Of a stretch of DNA of 64,000 nucleotides, positions 37,231 through 46,826 are shown one piece after another. Below the pieces are notes generated by a model. The model searched no databases. It was not told the origin of the DNA and saw nothing but the letters and a program-made list of their open reading frames with translations. Numbering within the stretch: position 1 is the first letter of the stretch; each line of letters begins with the position of its first letter. The DNA is from Winogradskyella marina. GTDB lineage: Bacteria > Bacteroidota > Bacteroidia > Flavobacteriales > Flavobacteriaceae. The stretch spans positions 167,336 through 231,335 of the forward strand of contig NZ_JADOET010000006.1 of assembly GCF_015645385.1 (NCBI RefSeq), written 5' to 3'. The position numbers and the translations under genes were made by a program.

Positions 37231-37262
37231 TAAAAAAGGTGAACCTATTAAAGATTCACCTT
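37231..37262 (-). terminator. Terminator after leucine dehydrogenase
   Basis: Stem AAGGTGAA / TTCACCTT (37236-37243 and 37255-37262), with T6 following on the minus strand. Confidence 0.8.
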
Positions 37263-37307
37263 GCAAAAATACTATTATTTAATTTTTATAACCGAAAATA
37301 ATTGAGA

Positions 37308-38417
37308 CTATTTTAAGTTTTCTCTTTTACGCGTTTCAATACGTTCTCTAGCAACATTTAAAGCGGCATTGTGCGTTGTAAGATTATTCACCTTCGCATT
37401 ATCTAAAATTTCTAAAGTGGTATTGTAAATATTTTCAGTTTTACGCATTATTTCTTGTCTGTCGTAGTTTTCTAACTCCGCATACACATTGATTATACCA
37501 CCTGCATTAATTAAAAAATCTGGTGCGTAAACAATACCGCGTTCTTGTAAAATTAAACCATGACTTTTCTCATCGGCTAATTGATTATTCGCAGCTCCGG
37601 CAACGATCTTTGCCTTCAACTTATAAATTGTATCATCGTTTATAGTTGCACCTAATGCACATGGCGCGTAAATGTCCATGTCTTCACTATAAATATCATC
37701 TCCACCATAAACTGTAGCACCATATTTAGAACGAACTTCTTCTAGGCGATCTTGACTAATATCTGAAATAGTAACATTAGCCCCTTCATTAACTAAATGT
37801 TCTACAAGGGCTTCACCAACATTTCCTATGCCTTGAACAAACACATTTTTATCTTCTAAAACATCGGAACCAAACTGAAACTTAGCTGCAGCTTTCATTC
37901 CCATAAAAACACCATAAGCTGTAATTGGAGACGGATTACCTGCTCCGCCTTTACTTTCTGATATTCCGGTAACATAAGGAGTTACTTCTCTTACAGTATC
38001 CATATCTTCAGTAGTCATACCAACATCTTCAGCTGTAATATATTTTCCACTTAATGAATGTACAAACTCACCAAATCGTTTCATTAATTCTGGTGTTTTT
38101 TGTGTTTTGGCATCTCCTATAATAACCGCTTTACCTCCACCAAGGTTTAAACCAGTTACGGCAGATTTAAATGTCATGCCACGCGATAAACGTAACACAT
38201 CGTTAAGGGCTTCCCACTCGTTAGCATAATTCCACATTCTTGTGCCACCTAAAGCTGGTCCTAAAACTGTGTTATGTATACCAATTATAGCTTTTAAACC
38301 AGTATCTTTGTCGTTGCAAAAAACGATTTGCTCATGATCGTCAAAAGAATACTGTCCAAAAACTGGATCCATTTTTTTTAATTCTTTCGATGATATAATT
38401 TCTGAAGTCATGTTCAA
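37308..38417 (-). CDS. Leucine (Glu/Leu/Phe/Val) dehydrogenase
   Basis: NAD+-dependent oxidative deamination of branched-chain amino acids. The catalytic Lys lies in LGGGKAVIIGDAKTQKT, the glycine-rich substrate loop in GPALGGTRMW, the AEDVGMTTEDM segment fits Leu/Phe/Val dehydrogenases, and the Rossmann motif is VFVQGIGNVGEALVEHLV. At 369 residues it matches the family. Met3 may be the real start. It faces the ABC exporter gene divergently and has a near-consensus promoter. Confidence 0.93.
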   Translation of the reverse strand: MNMTSEIISSKELKKMDPVFGQYSFDDHEQIVFCNDKDTGLKAIIGIHNTVLGPALGGTRMWNYANEWEALNDVLRLSRGMTFKSAVTGLNLGGGKAVIIGDAKTQKTPELMKRFGEFVHSLSGKYITAEDVGMTTEDMDTVREVTPYVTGISESKGGAGNPSPITAYGVFMGMKAAAKFQFGSDVLEDKNVFVQGIGNVGEALVEHLVNEGANVTISDISQDRLEEVRSKYGATVYGGDDIYSEDMDIYAPCALGATINDDTIYKLKAKIVAGAANNQLADEKSHGLILQERGIVYAPDFLINAGGIINVYAELENYDRQEIMRKTENIYNTTLEILDNAKVNNLTTHNAALNVARERIETRKRENLK

Positions 38418-38458
38418 TAAATTTTTAAGGTGTTTAAGGATATTCTTAAAACAACGTG

Positions 38459-38490
38459 CAAAAGTAAATTATAATTAAAGGTTTAGCAAA
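38459..38490 (-). promoter_or_regulatory. Near-consensus promoter of leucine dehydrogenase
   Basis: On the minus strand TTTG (38490-38487), a 20-base spacer, and TACTTTTG (38466-38459). Both the -33 and -7 elements match the Bacteroidota consensus. Confidence 0.7.
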
Positions 38491-38519
38491 ATATTAACTA
38501 TTAAATACGATTGTCGTAA

Positions 38520-38527
38520 TAATTTTG
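38520..38527 (+). promoter_or_regulatory. -7 element of the ABC exporter gene
   Basis: TAATTTTG matches TAnnTTTG, 16 bases before the ATG at 38544, which implies a very short 5' UTR. Confidence 0.5.
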
Positions 38528-38543
38528 ACCTACTAAATACAAA

Positions 38544-40298
38544 ATGAAGGCACTAAAACATCTCAATAAATATTTTTACAAATATAGATATCGTATAATA
38601 ATTGGTATCGTCATTACCATTATTTCTAAGATTTTCGCACTCTTTACACCGCGTTTGGTTGGTGCATCTATAAACGTTGTTTCAGACCGAATAGATGGAA
38701 ATATCTCTCAAGAAATTTTTAAAAGTGAATTAACAATTAACATCCTCTACCTTATTGGTGCAGCTGTTGTTGCAGGAATCTTTACATTTTTAATGCGTCA
38801 AACCATTATTAATGTATCGCGATATATTGAATTTGACCTTAAAAATGAAATTTATCACCATTACCAAGTTCTGTCTTTAAAGTTTTACAAATCTAACAGA
38901 ACTGGTGATTTAATGAACCGTATTAGTGAAGATGTCGGTAAAGTAAGAATGTACGTTGGTCCTGCCATAATGTACACCATTAATACCATTACATTATTTG
39001 CCGTGGCTATAATATATATGATAGACAGATCTCCATCATTAACATTATACACCTTACTCCCTTTGCCGTTTTTATCGGTTGCTATATATAAATTGAGTCG
39101 TTTAATTAACAAACGAAGTACTATTGTACAACAATCGCTTTCAACGCTTTCTACGTATTCACAAGAAACCTTTAGTGGAATTTCTGTGATAAAATCTTAT
39201 GGTATTGAACCAAGAACGAATGTAGAATTCGAAAAACTGTCTGCAGAAAACCGTCAAAAGCAAATTAACCTAACTAAAGTACAGGCTTTATTTTTTCCGA
39301 TGATGATTTTATTAATTGGAGTCAGTAATCTTATTGTCATCTACGTTGGTGGTATGCAATATATGAATGGTGAAATTGAAAATATAGGAACCATTGCAGA
39401 GTTTATTATTTACGTCAACATGTTAACATGGCCAGTGGCTACTGTAGGTTGGGTAACGTCATTAATACAACAAGCCGAAGCATCACAGGAGCGAATAAAT
39501 GAGTTTTTAAACACGGAACCAGACATAAAAAATACAGCTACCGAATTAACACCTATTAAAGGAGATATAGAATTTAAAAACGTATCCTTTGTCTATCCTG
39601 ACACCAATATTGAAGCTTTAAAAGATGTAAGTTTTACATTAAAATCAGGAGAAACCTTAGTTATTCTCGGAAAAACAGGATCGGGAAAATCGACCGTTTT
39701 AGATTTAATTGGTCGTTTATATGATATTGATAACGGTTCCATTTTAATTGATAATACTGAGATTTCTAAGCTAAACCTTTATAGTCTTAGAGAGAGTGTT
39801 GGTTATGTGCCACAGGATGCGTTCTTATTTTCAGATAGTATTAAAAACAATATAAAATTTGGAAAAGAAGATGCCACAGATGACGACGTCATAGAAGCAG
39901 CACAAAATGCTAAGGTTCATAAAAATATTATTGGATTTAGTAAAGGCTACGACACGGTTTTAGGCGAACGTGGTATTACCTTATCTGGTGGTCAGAAACA
40001 ACGTGTATCTATTGCCAGAGCCATAATTAAGAAACCAGATATTTTATTGTTTGACGACTGTTTATCTGCTGTAGATACAGAAACTGAAGAAAAAATACTT
40101 AAAAACCTCGTTAAGCTTACCAAAGATAAAACCACTATAATTGTGAGTCATCGTGTGTCTTCAGCAAAAAACGCAGATCATATTATTGTTTTAGATGATG
40201 GAAAAATTGTAGAGTCTGGAAATCACGAAAGTCTAATAAACACAGACAGTTACTACAACGAATTATACAACAAACAACGCTCTGAAAAAGAAATGTAG
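38544..40298 (+). CDS. ABC exporter, fused permease and ATPase (MsbA/MDR-like)
   Basis: A half-transporter of 584 residues. Six membrane helices occupy residues 15-305, and the nucleotide-binding domain follows with Walker A GKTGSGKST, Q-loop YVPQDAFLFSDSI, signature LSGGQKQRVSIARA, Walker B ILLFDDCLSAVD and H-loop SHRVSSA. It exports a lipid, drug or peptide as a homodimer. The substrate cannot be read from the sequence. Confidence 0.93.
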   Translation: MKALKHLNKYFYKYRYRIIIGIVITIISKIFALFTPRLVGASINVVSDRIDGNISQEIFKSELTINILYLIGAAVVAGIFTFLMRQTIINVSRYIEFDLKNEIYHHYQVLSLKFYKSNRTGDLMNRISEDVGKVRMYVGPAIMYTINTITLFAVAIIYMIDRSPSLTLYTLLPLPFLSVAIYKLSRLINKRSTIVQQSLSTLSTYSQETFSGISVIKSYGIEPRTNVEFEKLSAENRQKQINLTKVQALFFPMMILLIGVSNLIVIYVGGMQYMNGEIENIGTIAEFIIYVNMLTWPVATVGWVTSLIQQAEASQERINEFLNTEPDIKNTATELTPIKGDIEFKNVSFVYPDTNIEALKDVSFTLKSGETLVILGKTGSGKSTVLDLIGRLYDIDNGSILIDNTEISKLNLYSLRESVGYVPQDAFLFSDSIKNNIKFGKEDATDDDVIEAAQNAKVHKNIIGFSKGYDTVLGERGITLSGGQKQRVSIARAIIKKPDILLFDDCLSAVDTETEEKILKNLVKLTKDKTTIIVSHRVSSAKNADHIIVLDDGKIVESGNHESLINTDSYYNELYNKQRSEKEM

Positions 40299-40364
40299 TT
40301 TTTGTTGCTTAGGTAAGTTTTTTTTTAGATTTTTGGATTGAAATTTAAAAACACAAATTGAGTT

Positions 40365-40754
40365 ATGAGTGATTATGAAACGAGGGATAAGGAAGAAATA
40401 TATTCCAAAGTATTACGTGCAGGGAGAAGAACCTATTTCTTTGACGTAAGAGCAACTAAAGCTGGTGATTATTATTTAACGATTACAGAAAGTAAAAAAT
40501 TCACTAATGACGATGGTTCCTTTCATTATAAAAAACATAAAATTTACCTTTATAAAGAAGATTTTTCTGAGTTTAGAGAAATTTTAGTAGAAATGACCGA
40601 TTATATTATAAACGAAAAAGGTCAGGAAGTTATTAGCGAACGTCACCAAAAAGACTTTAAACGTGAAGCTGATTTTGTAACTCAAGAAGCAAAAACACCT
40701 GAAGACACTAAAAAAGCAGATAGTTTTACAGATATCAGTTTCGACGATATTTAA
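40365..40754 (+). CDS. PUR-alpha-like DUF3276 nucleic-acid-binding protein
   Basis: A 129-residue cytosolic protein with one PUR repeat: EEIYSKVLRAGRRTYFFDVRATKAGDYYLTITESKK (in part), then KHKIYLYKEDFSEF. Bacterial PUR-domain proteins of this kind bind single-stranded DNA or RNA. The acidic tail ends in SFTDISFDDI. It is followed by a terminator and is a well-conserved single gene in Bacteroidota. Confidence 0.9.
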   Translation: MSDYETRDKEEIYSKVLRAGRRTYFFDVRATKAGDYYLTITESKKFTNDDGSFHYKKHKIYLYKEDFSEFREILVEMTDYIINEKGQEVISERHQKDFKREADFVTQEAKTPEDTKKADSFTDISFDDI

Positions 40755-40780
40755 AACTTAATTTCTGTTAAATTATATCA

Positions 40781-40813
40781 AACCTTGGCAATTTATTGTC
40801 AGGGTTTTTTTAT
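40781..40813 (+). terminator. Terminator after the PUR-domain gene
   Basis: An 11-pair stem AACCTTGGCAA / TTGTCAGGGTT (two wobble pairs, loop TTTA) followed by T7. Confidence 0.82.
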
Positions 40814-40843
40814 TTTTAAATTTTAACCAACTAACTTAATTCT

Positions 40844-43351
40844 ATGCAACGTATCCTTCTATTGCTTATTCTAGCAACCACAACGCTTTACTCACAGTCA
40901 CAAACAGAATTATCGTATTATTTGCCACAAAATGCACAGCTAAATCCAAGCATACCAACACCTAGCAGTGTTATTGGACACAACGTTGGTGAATGGCATA
41001 TTACACACGATAAGTTAGTGGAATACATGAAAGCCTTAGCAAATGCTTCAGATAGAATTACTTTAGAAGATAGAGGTCAAACTTTTGAAGGCAGACCACT
41101 GCTTTTATTAACTATTACATCTCCTGAAAATCATAGCGATTTAGATGCCATTCAAGCTGCTCATATTAAGGCGACCGAATCAAATTCTGTAAATGTAGAA
41201 AACCGTCCAATTGTAGTTTACCAAGGGTTCTCTATCCACGGTAATGAGCCAAGTGGCTCTAATGCAGCTCTTTTAGCTGCTTATTATTTAGCGGCTGCAG
41301 AAGGTGCTGAAATTAAAGATCTATTAAAAAACACAGTGATTTTGTTCGATCCTGCATTAAATCCAGATGGCTTACAACGCTTCGCCTATTGGGCAAATAC
41401 AAATAAAAACATCAATCTAAATCCAGATCCTAACGATAGAGAATATAGTGAGGTTTGGCCTGGTGCACGTACCAACCACTATTGGTTTGATATGAATAGA
41501 GATTGGCTGCCTGTGCAATTACCAGAATCTAGAGCACGTATAGAAACGTACCACAAATGGTTACCAAATATCTTAACAGATCATCATGAAATGGGAACCA
41601 ATGCGAGTTTCTTTTTTCAACCAGGAATTCCATCACGTACACATCCTTTAACACCGCAATTAAATCAAGATTTAACTAAAGGTATTGCAACCTATCACGC
41701 CAAAGCATTAGATAAAATTGGTTCGTTGTATTATTCTGAAGAAAGTTTTGATGACTTCTACTACGGAAAAGGATCTACCTTCCCAGATATTAATGGTGGT
41801 ATTGGTATTTTATTTGAACAAGCGAGTTCTCGAGGCCATGTTCAAGAAAGTGAAAATGGATTATTAACTTTTCCGTTTACCATAAAAAATCAATACACTG
41901 CGGCTTTTTCTACGCTCGAAGCTGCAAATGCGATGCGAAAAGACATTTTAGAGTACCAACATAATTTCTTTAAAAATGCACGAAAAGAAGCCTCTAAACA
42001 AGGAAAAAATGCCATTGTATTCGGTGATGAAAAAGATGCTGCTAAAACCTATCATTTAGCCGAAATATTGAAACGTCATCAAATTACCTTTCACGACTTA
42101 AAATCTGATTTTTCTAAAGACGGAAAAACGTATAAAAAAGGCTATAGTTATGTGGTACCAAAAAATCAAAAGAACACACGATTAATAGATGCTATGTTCG
42201 AGAAACGAACAACATTTCAAGACAGTTTATTTTATGACATTTCGGCTTGGACGTTCCCATTAGCTTTCAATTTAGATTATACAGAAACGACAACAGCTAA
42301 TGCCGGAAATGAGGTCACTAATTTAACACAACATAAAGGTGGAGTAACATCTCAAAGTGAATACGCTTATTTATTTGAATGGCACGAGTACTATTCACCA
42401 AAATTATTGAACGCTATTTTAAAGAAAGGCATAAGAGCAAAAGTTGCTATGAAACGTTTTAAAGCAAATGGCACCTCTTACGATTATGGTACGATTATGA
42501 TTCCTGCAAAAAACCAGGATTTAAATACGTCTGAGATGTATACCTTCCTTAATAAGTTAGCTCAAGAAAGCCATATCACAATCACATCCGTTTCAACGGG
42601 ATTAAACGAAGGTATGGATTTAGGTAGTCGTAATTTCAGCAATCTAGAATTACCAAAAGTTGCACTATTAGTTGGTGACGGAATGACCTCCTACGATGCT
42701 GGTGAAATTTGGCATTTATTTGACACACGTTACGATATTGTGGCAACCAAACTAGATACAAAAAGCTTTAGAAGAGCAGATTTAAGTCGTTACAATACTA
42801 TTATAATGGTGAATTCATACGGTGGATTAAATGAGAGTAATACCAAAAAATTAAAATCATGGCTTGCAGATGGTGGAACATTGGTTGCTTATAAAAATGC
42901 TTTAAAATGGTTGAATTCCAAAAAAATAATGGAAATTGATTTTAAGAAAAGTAAACTTATAGCCAAAAATGTAAGCTTCGAAGAGCGAAGAGATTTTAGA
43001 GGAGCACAAGGCATTGGAGGTGCTATTTTTGAAGCCGACTTAGACCGTTCGCATCCTATTAATTTTGGTTATAAGAATGATAAATTAGCACTTTTTAGAA
43101 ATTCAACATTATTTATAAACGAAGATAAAAACAGTTATAACAACCCAATTCAATACACTAAAAACCCATTATTGAGTGGGTACATTTCAGATAGAAACTT
43201 AGACAGCATTAGTAAAACTGTCCCATTTAAAATCGGGAAAGTTGGTAGAGGAAACATTATTGGATTTACCGACAACACCAATTTTAGAGCGTTTTGGTAT
43301 GGTACCAATAAGTTATTAATGAATGCTATTTTCTTTAGAGAAGAAATGTAG
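40844..43351 (+). CDS. M14-family zinc carboxypeptidase, secreted
   Basis: An 835-residue exported metallopeptidase with a signal peptide (LLLLILATTTLYSQSQ). The M14 domain (about 45-360) shows the zinc ligands His and Glu in FSIHGNEPSGSNAALLAAYYL, the substrate region NKNINLNPD and MNRDW, the third ligand region TDHHEMG, and a late catalytic Glu in GILFEQASSRG. The C-terminal half is a glutamine-amidotransferase-like beta domain usual for the large Bacteroidota members. It probably degrades extracellular peptides. Confidence 0.9.
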   Translation: MQRILLLLILATTTLYSQSQTELSYYLPQNAQLNPSIPTPSSVIGHNVGEWHITHDKLVEYMKALANASDRITLEDRGQTFEGRPLLLLTITSPENHSDLDAIQAAHIKATESNSVNVENRPIVVYQGFSIHGNEPSGSNAALLAAYYLAAAEGAEIKDLLKNTVILFDPALNPDGLQRFAYWANTNKNINLNPDPNDREYSEVWPGARTNHYWFDMNRDWLPVQLPESRARIETYHKWLPNILTDHHEMGTNASFFFQPGIPSRTHPLTPQLNQDLTKGIATYHAKALDKIGSLYYSEESFDDFYYGKGSTFPDINGGIGILFEQASSRGHVQESENGLLTFPFTIKNQYTAAFSTLEAANAMRKDILEYQHNFFKNARKEASKQGKNAIVFGDEKDAAKTYHLAEILKRHQITFHDLKSDFSKDGKTYKKGYSYVVPKNQKNTRLIDAMFEKRTTFQDSLFYDISAWTFPLAFNLDYTETTTANAGNEVTNLTQHKGGVTSQSEYAYLFEWHEYYSPKLLNAILKKGIRAKVAMKRFKANGTSYDYGTIMIPAKNQDLNTSEMYTFLNKLAQESHITITSVSTGLNEGMDLGSRNFSNLELPKVALLVGDGMTSYDAGEIWHLFDTRYDIVATKLDTKSFRRADLSRYNTIIMVNSYGGLNESNTKKLKSWLADGGTLVAYKNALKWLNSKKIMEIDFKKSKLIAKNVSFEERRDFRGAQGIGGAIFEADLDRSHPINFGYKNDKLALFRNSTLFINEDKNSYNNPIQYTKNPLLSGYISDRNLDSISKTVPFKIGKVGRGNIIGFTDNTNFRAFWYGTNKLLMNAIFFREEM

Positions 43352-43428
43352 GTTACAGTTGTTGGTTGTTAGTAATAAAATTAAAACCTTAGAGCTCTGT
43401 AACTTGGCAACCTTAAAGCTTTTATACT

Positions 43429-43764
43429 TTAAGAGACCTGAGAACCATTTTTAACCTTAGTCTCAGGGTGCAGTAAAAACACATCATTTGCTTTTACTGC
43501 ACCTACCACTAAACATGCACTCATAAAATTGGCTATCTGTTTTTTAGGGAAGTTAACCACAGCTACAATCTGTCGGTTCACTAATTCCTCTTTTTTATAT
43601 TGCGTTGTAATTTGTGCTGACGACTTTTTTATTCCCAAGTCACCAAAATCTATGACTAATTGATAAGCAGGTCGGTGTGCATTTGGAAAATCATTTACTG
43701 CTGTAATAGTTCCAATTCGTAAATCTACCTTTGTAAAGTCTTCAAATGTTATTATCTTTTCCAT
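43429..43764 (-). CDS. csaA: CsaA-like tRNA-binding/export chaperone
   Basis: A single OB-fold protein of 111 residues with FTKVDLRIGTITAVNDFPNAHRPAYQLVIDFG (in part), QITTQYKKEEL, RQIVAVVNFPKKQIANFMSACLVVGA. CsaA binds tRNA-like ligands and unfolded preproteins as a dimer. It is monocistronic, with the peroxiredoxin-like gene divergent 76 bases away. Confidence 0.92.
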   Translation of the reverse strand: MEKIITFEDFTKVDLRIGTITAVNDFPNAHRPAYQLVIDFGDLGIKKSSAQITTQYKKEELVNRQIVAVVNFPKKQIANFMSACLVVGAVKANDVFLLHPETKVKNGSQVS

Positions 43765-43840
43765 TTTATGCTGAATTTGATTCAGTATCTATGACTCACT
43801 AACGTAAGAATCACATTTTAACCGTAAAGATATATAAAAT

Positions 43841-44395
43841 ATGGCGCAAACAGAATCAAATATGTTACCTCTTGGCACTACAGCACCTCAATTTAATCTC
43901 ATAGATACCGTAGATCAGACTCAAAAATCACTCAGCGAACTCAAAGGAACAACAGGTACATTAGTGATGTTTATATGTAACCACTGCCCTTTTGTAATTC
44001 ATGTGAGTTCAGAATTATCGCAATTAGCTAAAGACTATATTTCTAAAGGCATTAATTGTATTGCAATATCTAGTAACGATGCTGAAAACTATCCACAAGA
44101 TGGTCCAGAATTTATGGCAAAAAATGCTATAGAAAACGATTATATATTTCCGTATTTGTACGACCAAACTCAAGATGTAGCCAAAGCTTACGATGCAGCT
44201 TGCACACCAGATTTCTTCTTGTTTGACACCGATTTAAAATTAGTGTATACAGGTCAGTTAGATGATTCTAGACCAGGAAACGACATACCTGTAACAGGGA
44301 AAGATATCAGAGAGGCTATGAACGCTCTAATTAATAAAGAACCTGTAAATCCAAACCAAAAACCAAGTATGGGTTGTAATATTAAATGGATTTAG
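43841..44395 (+). CDS. Peroxiredoxin/thioredoxin-like protein
   Basis: A cytosolic AhpC/TSA-fold protein of 184 residues without signal peptide. The redox motif is CNHCPFV (FICNHCPFVIHV) in place of CGPC, typical of a widespread bacterial subfamily. Further Cys residues occur in AACTPDFFLFD and near the C-terminus (SMGCNIKWI). It probably reduces peroxides or disulfides. This is the last conserved gene before the cassette region. Confidence 0.87.
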   Translation: MAQTESNMLPLGTTAPQFNLIDTVDQTQKSLSELKGTTGTLVMFICNHCPFVIHVSSELSQLAKDYISKGINCIAISSNDAENYPQDGPEFMAKNAIENDYIFPYLYDQTQDVAKAYDAACTPDFFLFDTDLKLVYTGQLDDSRPGNDIPVTGKDIREAMNALINKEPVNPNQKPSMGCNIKWI

Positions 44396-44486
44396 GCTGC
44401 TATAGTAGCTAAATATGATACCTCAAGAACTTATCTTATCCCATTAAAAATTGGGGATAATGTTTATATTTAGGTTGATAATAGAC

Positions 44487-44499
44487 GTTGTAGGCAATA
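44487..44499 (+). other. Cassette start site R' of cassette 1
   Basis: GTTGTAGGCAATA is the reverse complement (12 of 13) of the cassette end at 46667-46679 (TACTGCCTACAAC). It marks the left edge of a unit carrying the zincin lipoprotein and its partner. Confidence 0.65.
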
Positions 44500-44548
44500 T
44501 TCGCCCACCACTTTGAAAATTAATCGTTAAATTTAAACAACGGAAATT

Positions 44549-46234
44549 ATGAAGAAAAAACTAAATCAATCATCTGTAATCGGAATGCTGATTATCTGCG
44601 TCTCACTCTTCTTTCTTGGCTGTCAGAAAGACGAATCAATCCAACAAGAATCAAACCAGAATTTCTCAATCAAGGAAGTAGCTTTTTCTCAATTCCAGAC
44701 CAATAGTAAACTTGTCGACAAAATATCAACTTTGAAAAATCCAATTGGAAACCAAACTAATGTTGCCAACAAAAATAACTCAGCAGAAACAACCTATGAT
44801 ATAAACACCAATCACGCCATCTATATAGAGTACGGTAATGGCAAACACACCTATACTTTTACAGTCACTAACACAAATGGCTCTGCTTCACTTGAAAATA
44901 TTGTCTTATCACTTCAGGATGACGGAAGCTACAAGGCTTATCTCACAACTTACAACCTGACCCAACAAGAATTGGACGACTTAAACAATGGCATAGAAAT
45001 CAATACTTCAATGGAAAATTCCTCAATGCAGGAAATTGACAACAGCCAAGTCAATATGTACGCTAGAACTACTTGCAGATTTGAAATGGCAATAATAGAA
45101 GTCGAACACGCTTGTGAGATTGATGGCTGTTGGGACCCACAATATACGACCATTGAATACGTAAACACTTGGGTAAAGGTTTGTACAGATGATGGAAATG
45201 GTGGAAGTATTGGTGGCGATGATGGCGATGGCTCAGTTGATGATGGAACAGGTGGCTGTACAGGCTGTGACGGTGTAGCAACAAAACCAAAAGGAACTGG
45301 TCTCTCTGATGATGGTAGCATTGATTTAGAACCTTTGAATGTAGATGGCATACTTTGGGAATGTTTTGGTTATGGAAGCCTTGCCTACACTAGAGCGCAG
45401 CTATTGGATGATGTACAACGTACTGATATAGCTAATTTTATTAATACTTATGGTTGTAGTGCAGAGAATTCTGAATTTGCAAAAGAAGCCGTAAATGTTA
45501 TGATAGATGATGGCGAAGTAGATTTTGAAGAGAAGATAATAAATGGTTTAGAGGGTAAAGCTCTTTGTGTTTACAACAAATTAAAGTCTTCAAGTACTGG
45601 TTTTAAAAATGCAATCAAAAAGTTTGAACCTGAGTTTCCTGTAGCTCATTTGAAATTTGACATGGGAGATATTGGAGCATCAAAAGGCAGAACCATTGCG
45701 CCTAATAGCAATCCAACAACACCAAATTCACCTGATTTTGTTATCACGGTTAGATTAAATAATAATGATACTAGTAGTGGCGTAACCAAAAGACCGAATT
45801 TACTGGTAGTGAAAACCATAGCACATGAAGTCATACATGCAGAAATGTTTAGAAAGTTATTATCTGTATTGGATAATGGTGGTAATATAACAGGTGTTAC
45901 TAGGCAAGATGTACTAGATGCCTTAGATGGTAATTTTCCTGGCATGTATGATTATTTTATGCGTCACAAGAATTGGCAACATCAACAAATGGCAACTCAT
46001 TATAGAGAAGCTTTGGCAAGAATATTGCAAGAGTATGATACAGGTTTAGCTGTGCCAGATAATCAACAACCAGCTCAATTATATATGGATTTATCATGGG
46101 AAGGACTAATATATGAAAATGGAGACAATGCTATTTATACTTGGACAAGTTTACCTGAAGACGAGAAGGAAAGAATCGAAGGTGTTATTTCCACTTATAT
46201 AGAAGATAATTTAAACGAAAATTGTTCAGAATGA
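44549..46234 (+). CDS. Zincin-like metalloprotease lipoprotein
   Basis: A 561-residue exported lipoprotein (lipobox FFLGCQKDES). After an N-terminal beta-rich domain (100-175) comes a Gly/Asp linker (about 220-255, GGSIGGDDGDGS) containing CTGCDG, then a C-terminal domain with the zinc-binding motif HEVIH (426-430, TIAHEVIHAEMFRK) and a downstream His-rich helix NWQHQQMATHYREALA. The arrangement is that of a surface-tethered peptidase or secreted effector. Its stop overlaps the next gene's ATG by four bases (ATGA). It is the main gene of cassette 1. No named family is recognised. Confidence 0.7.
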   Translation: MKKKLNQSSVIGMLIICVSLFFLGCQKDESIQQESNQNFSIKEVAFSQFQTNSKLVDKISTLKNPIGNQTNVANKNNSAETTYDINTNHAIYIEYGNGKHTYTFTVTNTNGSASLENIVLSLQDDGSYKAYLTTYNLTQQELDDLNNGIEINTSMENSSMQEIDNSQVNMYARTTCRFEMAIIEVEHACEIDGCWDPQYTTIEYVNTWVKVCTDDGNGGSIGGDDGDGSVDDGTGGCTGCDGVATKPKGTGLSDDGSIDLEPLNVDGILWECFGYGSLAYTRAQLLDDVQRTDIANFINTYGCSAENSEFAKEAVNVMIDDGEVDFEEKIINGLEGKALCVYNKLKSSSTGFKNAIKKFEPEFPVAHLKFDMGDIGASKGRTIAPNSNPTTPNSPDFVITVRLNNNDTSSGVTKRPNLLVVKTIAHEVIHAEMFRKLLSVLDNGGNITGVTRQDVLDALDGNFPGMYDYFMRHKNWQHQQMATHYREALARILQEYDTGLAVPDNQQPAQLYMDLSWEGLIYENGDNAIYTWTSLPEDEKERIEGVISTYIEDNLNENCSE

Positions 46235-46665
46235 AAAATATAGTAACCCTATTTTTAATATTTTCAACCATTTGTTCTTTTTCACAGACAGAGGAAAAAG
46301 AAACTGTTTATCTATTGTTTAATAGACAAAGTAAAGAAAAATGTATCATTGAAGATGGTTCAGGTAATTCCCTAAACCTAAAAAAATTCAGAAAAGAATT
46401 TCAAGGAAAATACATATATTTTAAAATCTGTAATGAAATTTTTACAGCACATAAAACTAAAAGTTTCAAAGATACTTCTTCTATAAAAATATTGGACAAT
46501 CTAAAAATTGTTAATTCTGAATATCTACTTAATAAGTATAATTCATCTAATGAATTTAAACATCATGTTTTTGATAAAGTCTATCTCATCGAAAAAATAT
46601 CGAAAGATAAAATAATCAAATATGAAGTTACTTGGATTGATGAAATTATTATGATAGATGATTAA
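46231..46665 (+). CDS. Small secreted partner of the zincin lipoprotein
   Basis: A 144-residue protein with a signal peptide (MKNIVTLFLIFSTICSFSQ). The frame is open from 46222, but ATG 46231 overlaps the upstream stop as ATGA and gives the proper signal, so it is chosen. The mature part is Lys-rich with two Cys and no recognised domain. Translational coupling to the protease suggests an inhibitor, immunity or targeting role; this is inference. Confidence 0.6.
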   Translation: MKNIVTLFLIFSTICSFSQTEEKETVYLLFNRQSKEKCIIEDGSGNSLNLKKFRKEFQGKYIYFKICNEIFTAHKTKSFKDTSSIKILDNLKIVNSEYLLNKYNSSNEFKHHVFDKVYLIEKISKDKIIKYEVTWIDEIIMIDD

Positions 46666-46666
46666 A

Positions 46667-46806
46667 TACTGCCTACAACAATGTATATAAAAAATAGCAG
46701 TTAAGAGCTAAACAAAAGGTTTCGTTCTTTTCTGCTATATTTATTATAATCTGAAAATTAACAACAATCTTACCTGCTACTTTTCATATACAAGACCGTC
46801 ATAAGC
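46667..46806 (+). repeat. attC-like site A46
   Basis: Nested inverted arms: outer R'' TGCCTACAAC, inner TGTATAT (46682-46688) with ATATACA (46786-46792), central stem TAGCAG (46695-46700) with CTGCTA (46732-46737), and a following GTCATAAGC (46798-46806) at the start of the next unit. Layout as in an integron attC site. Confidence 0.6.
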
Positions 46807-46826
46807 AAGTTAATAAACCAATCAGA

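Noticed and set aside
44950..45351. Two long minus-strand ORFs (Pro/Ser-rich and His-rich) inside the zincin gene
   Set aside because: They are antisense shadows of the Gly/Asp-rich linker and have no start context or conserved features.
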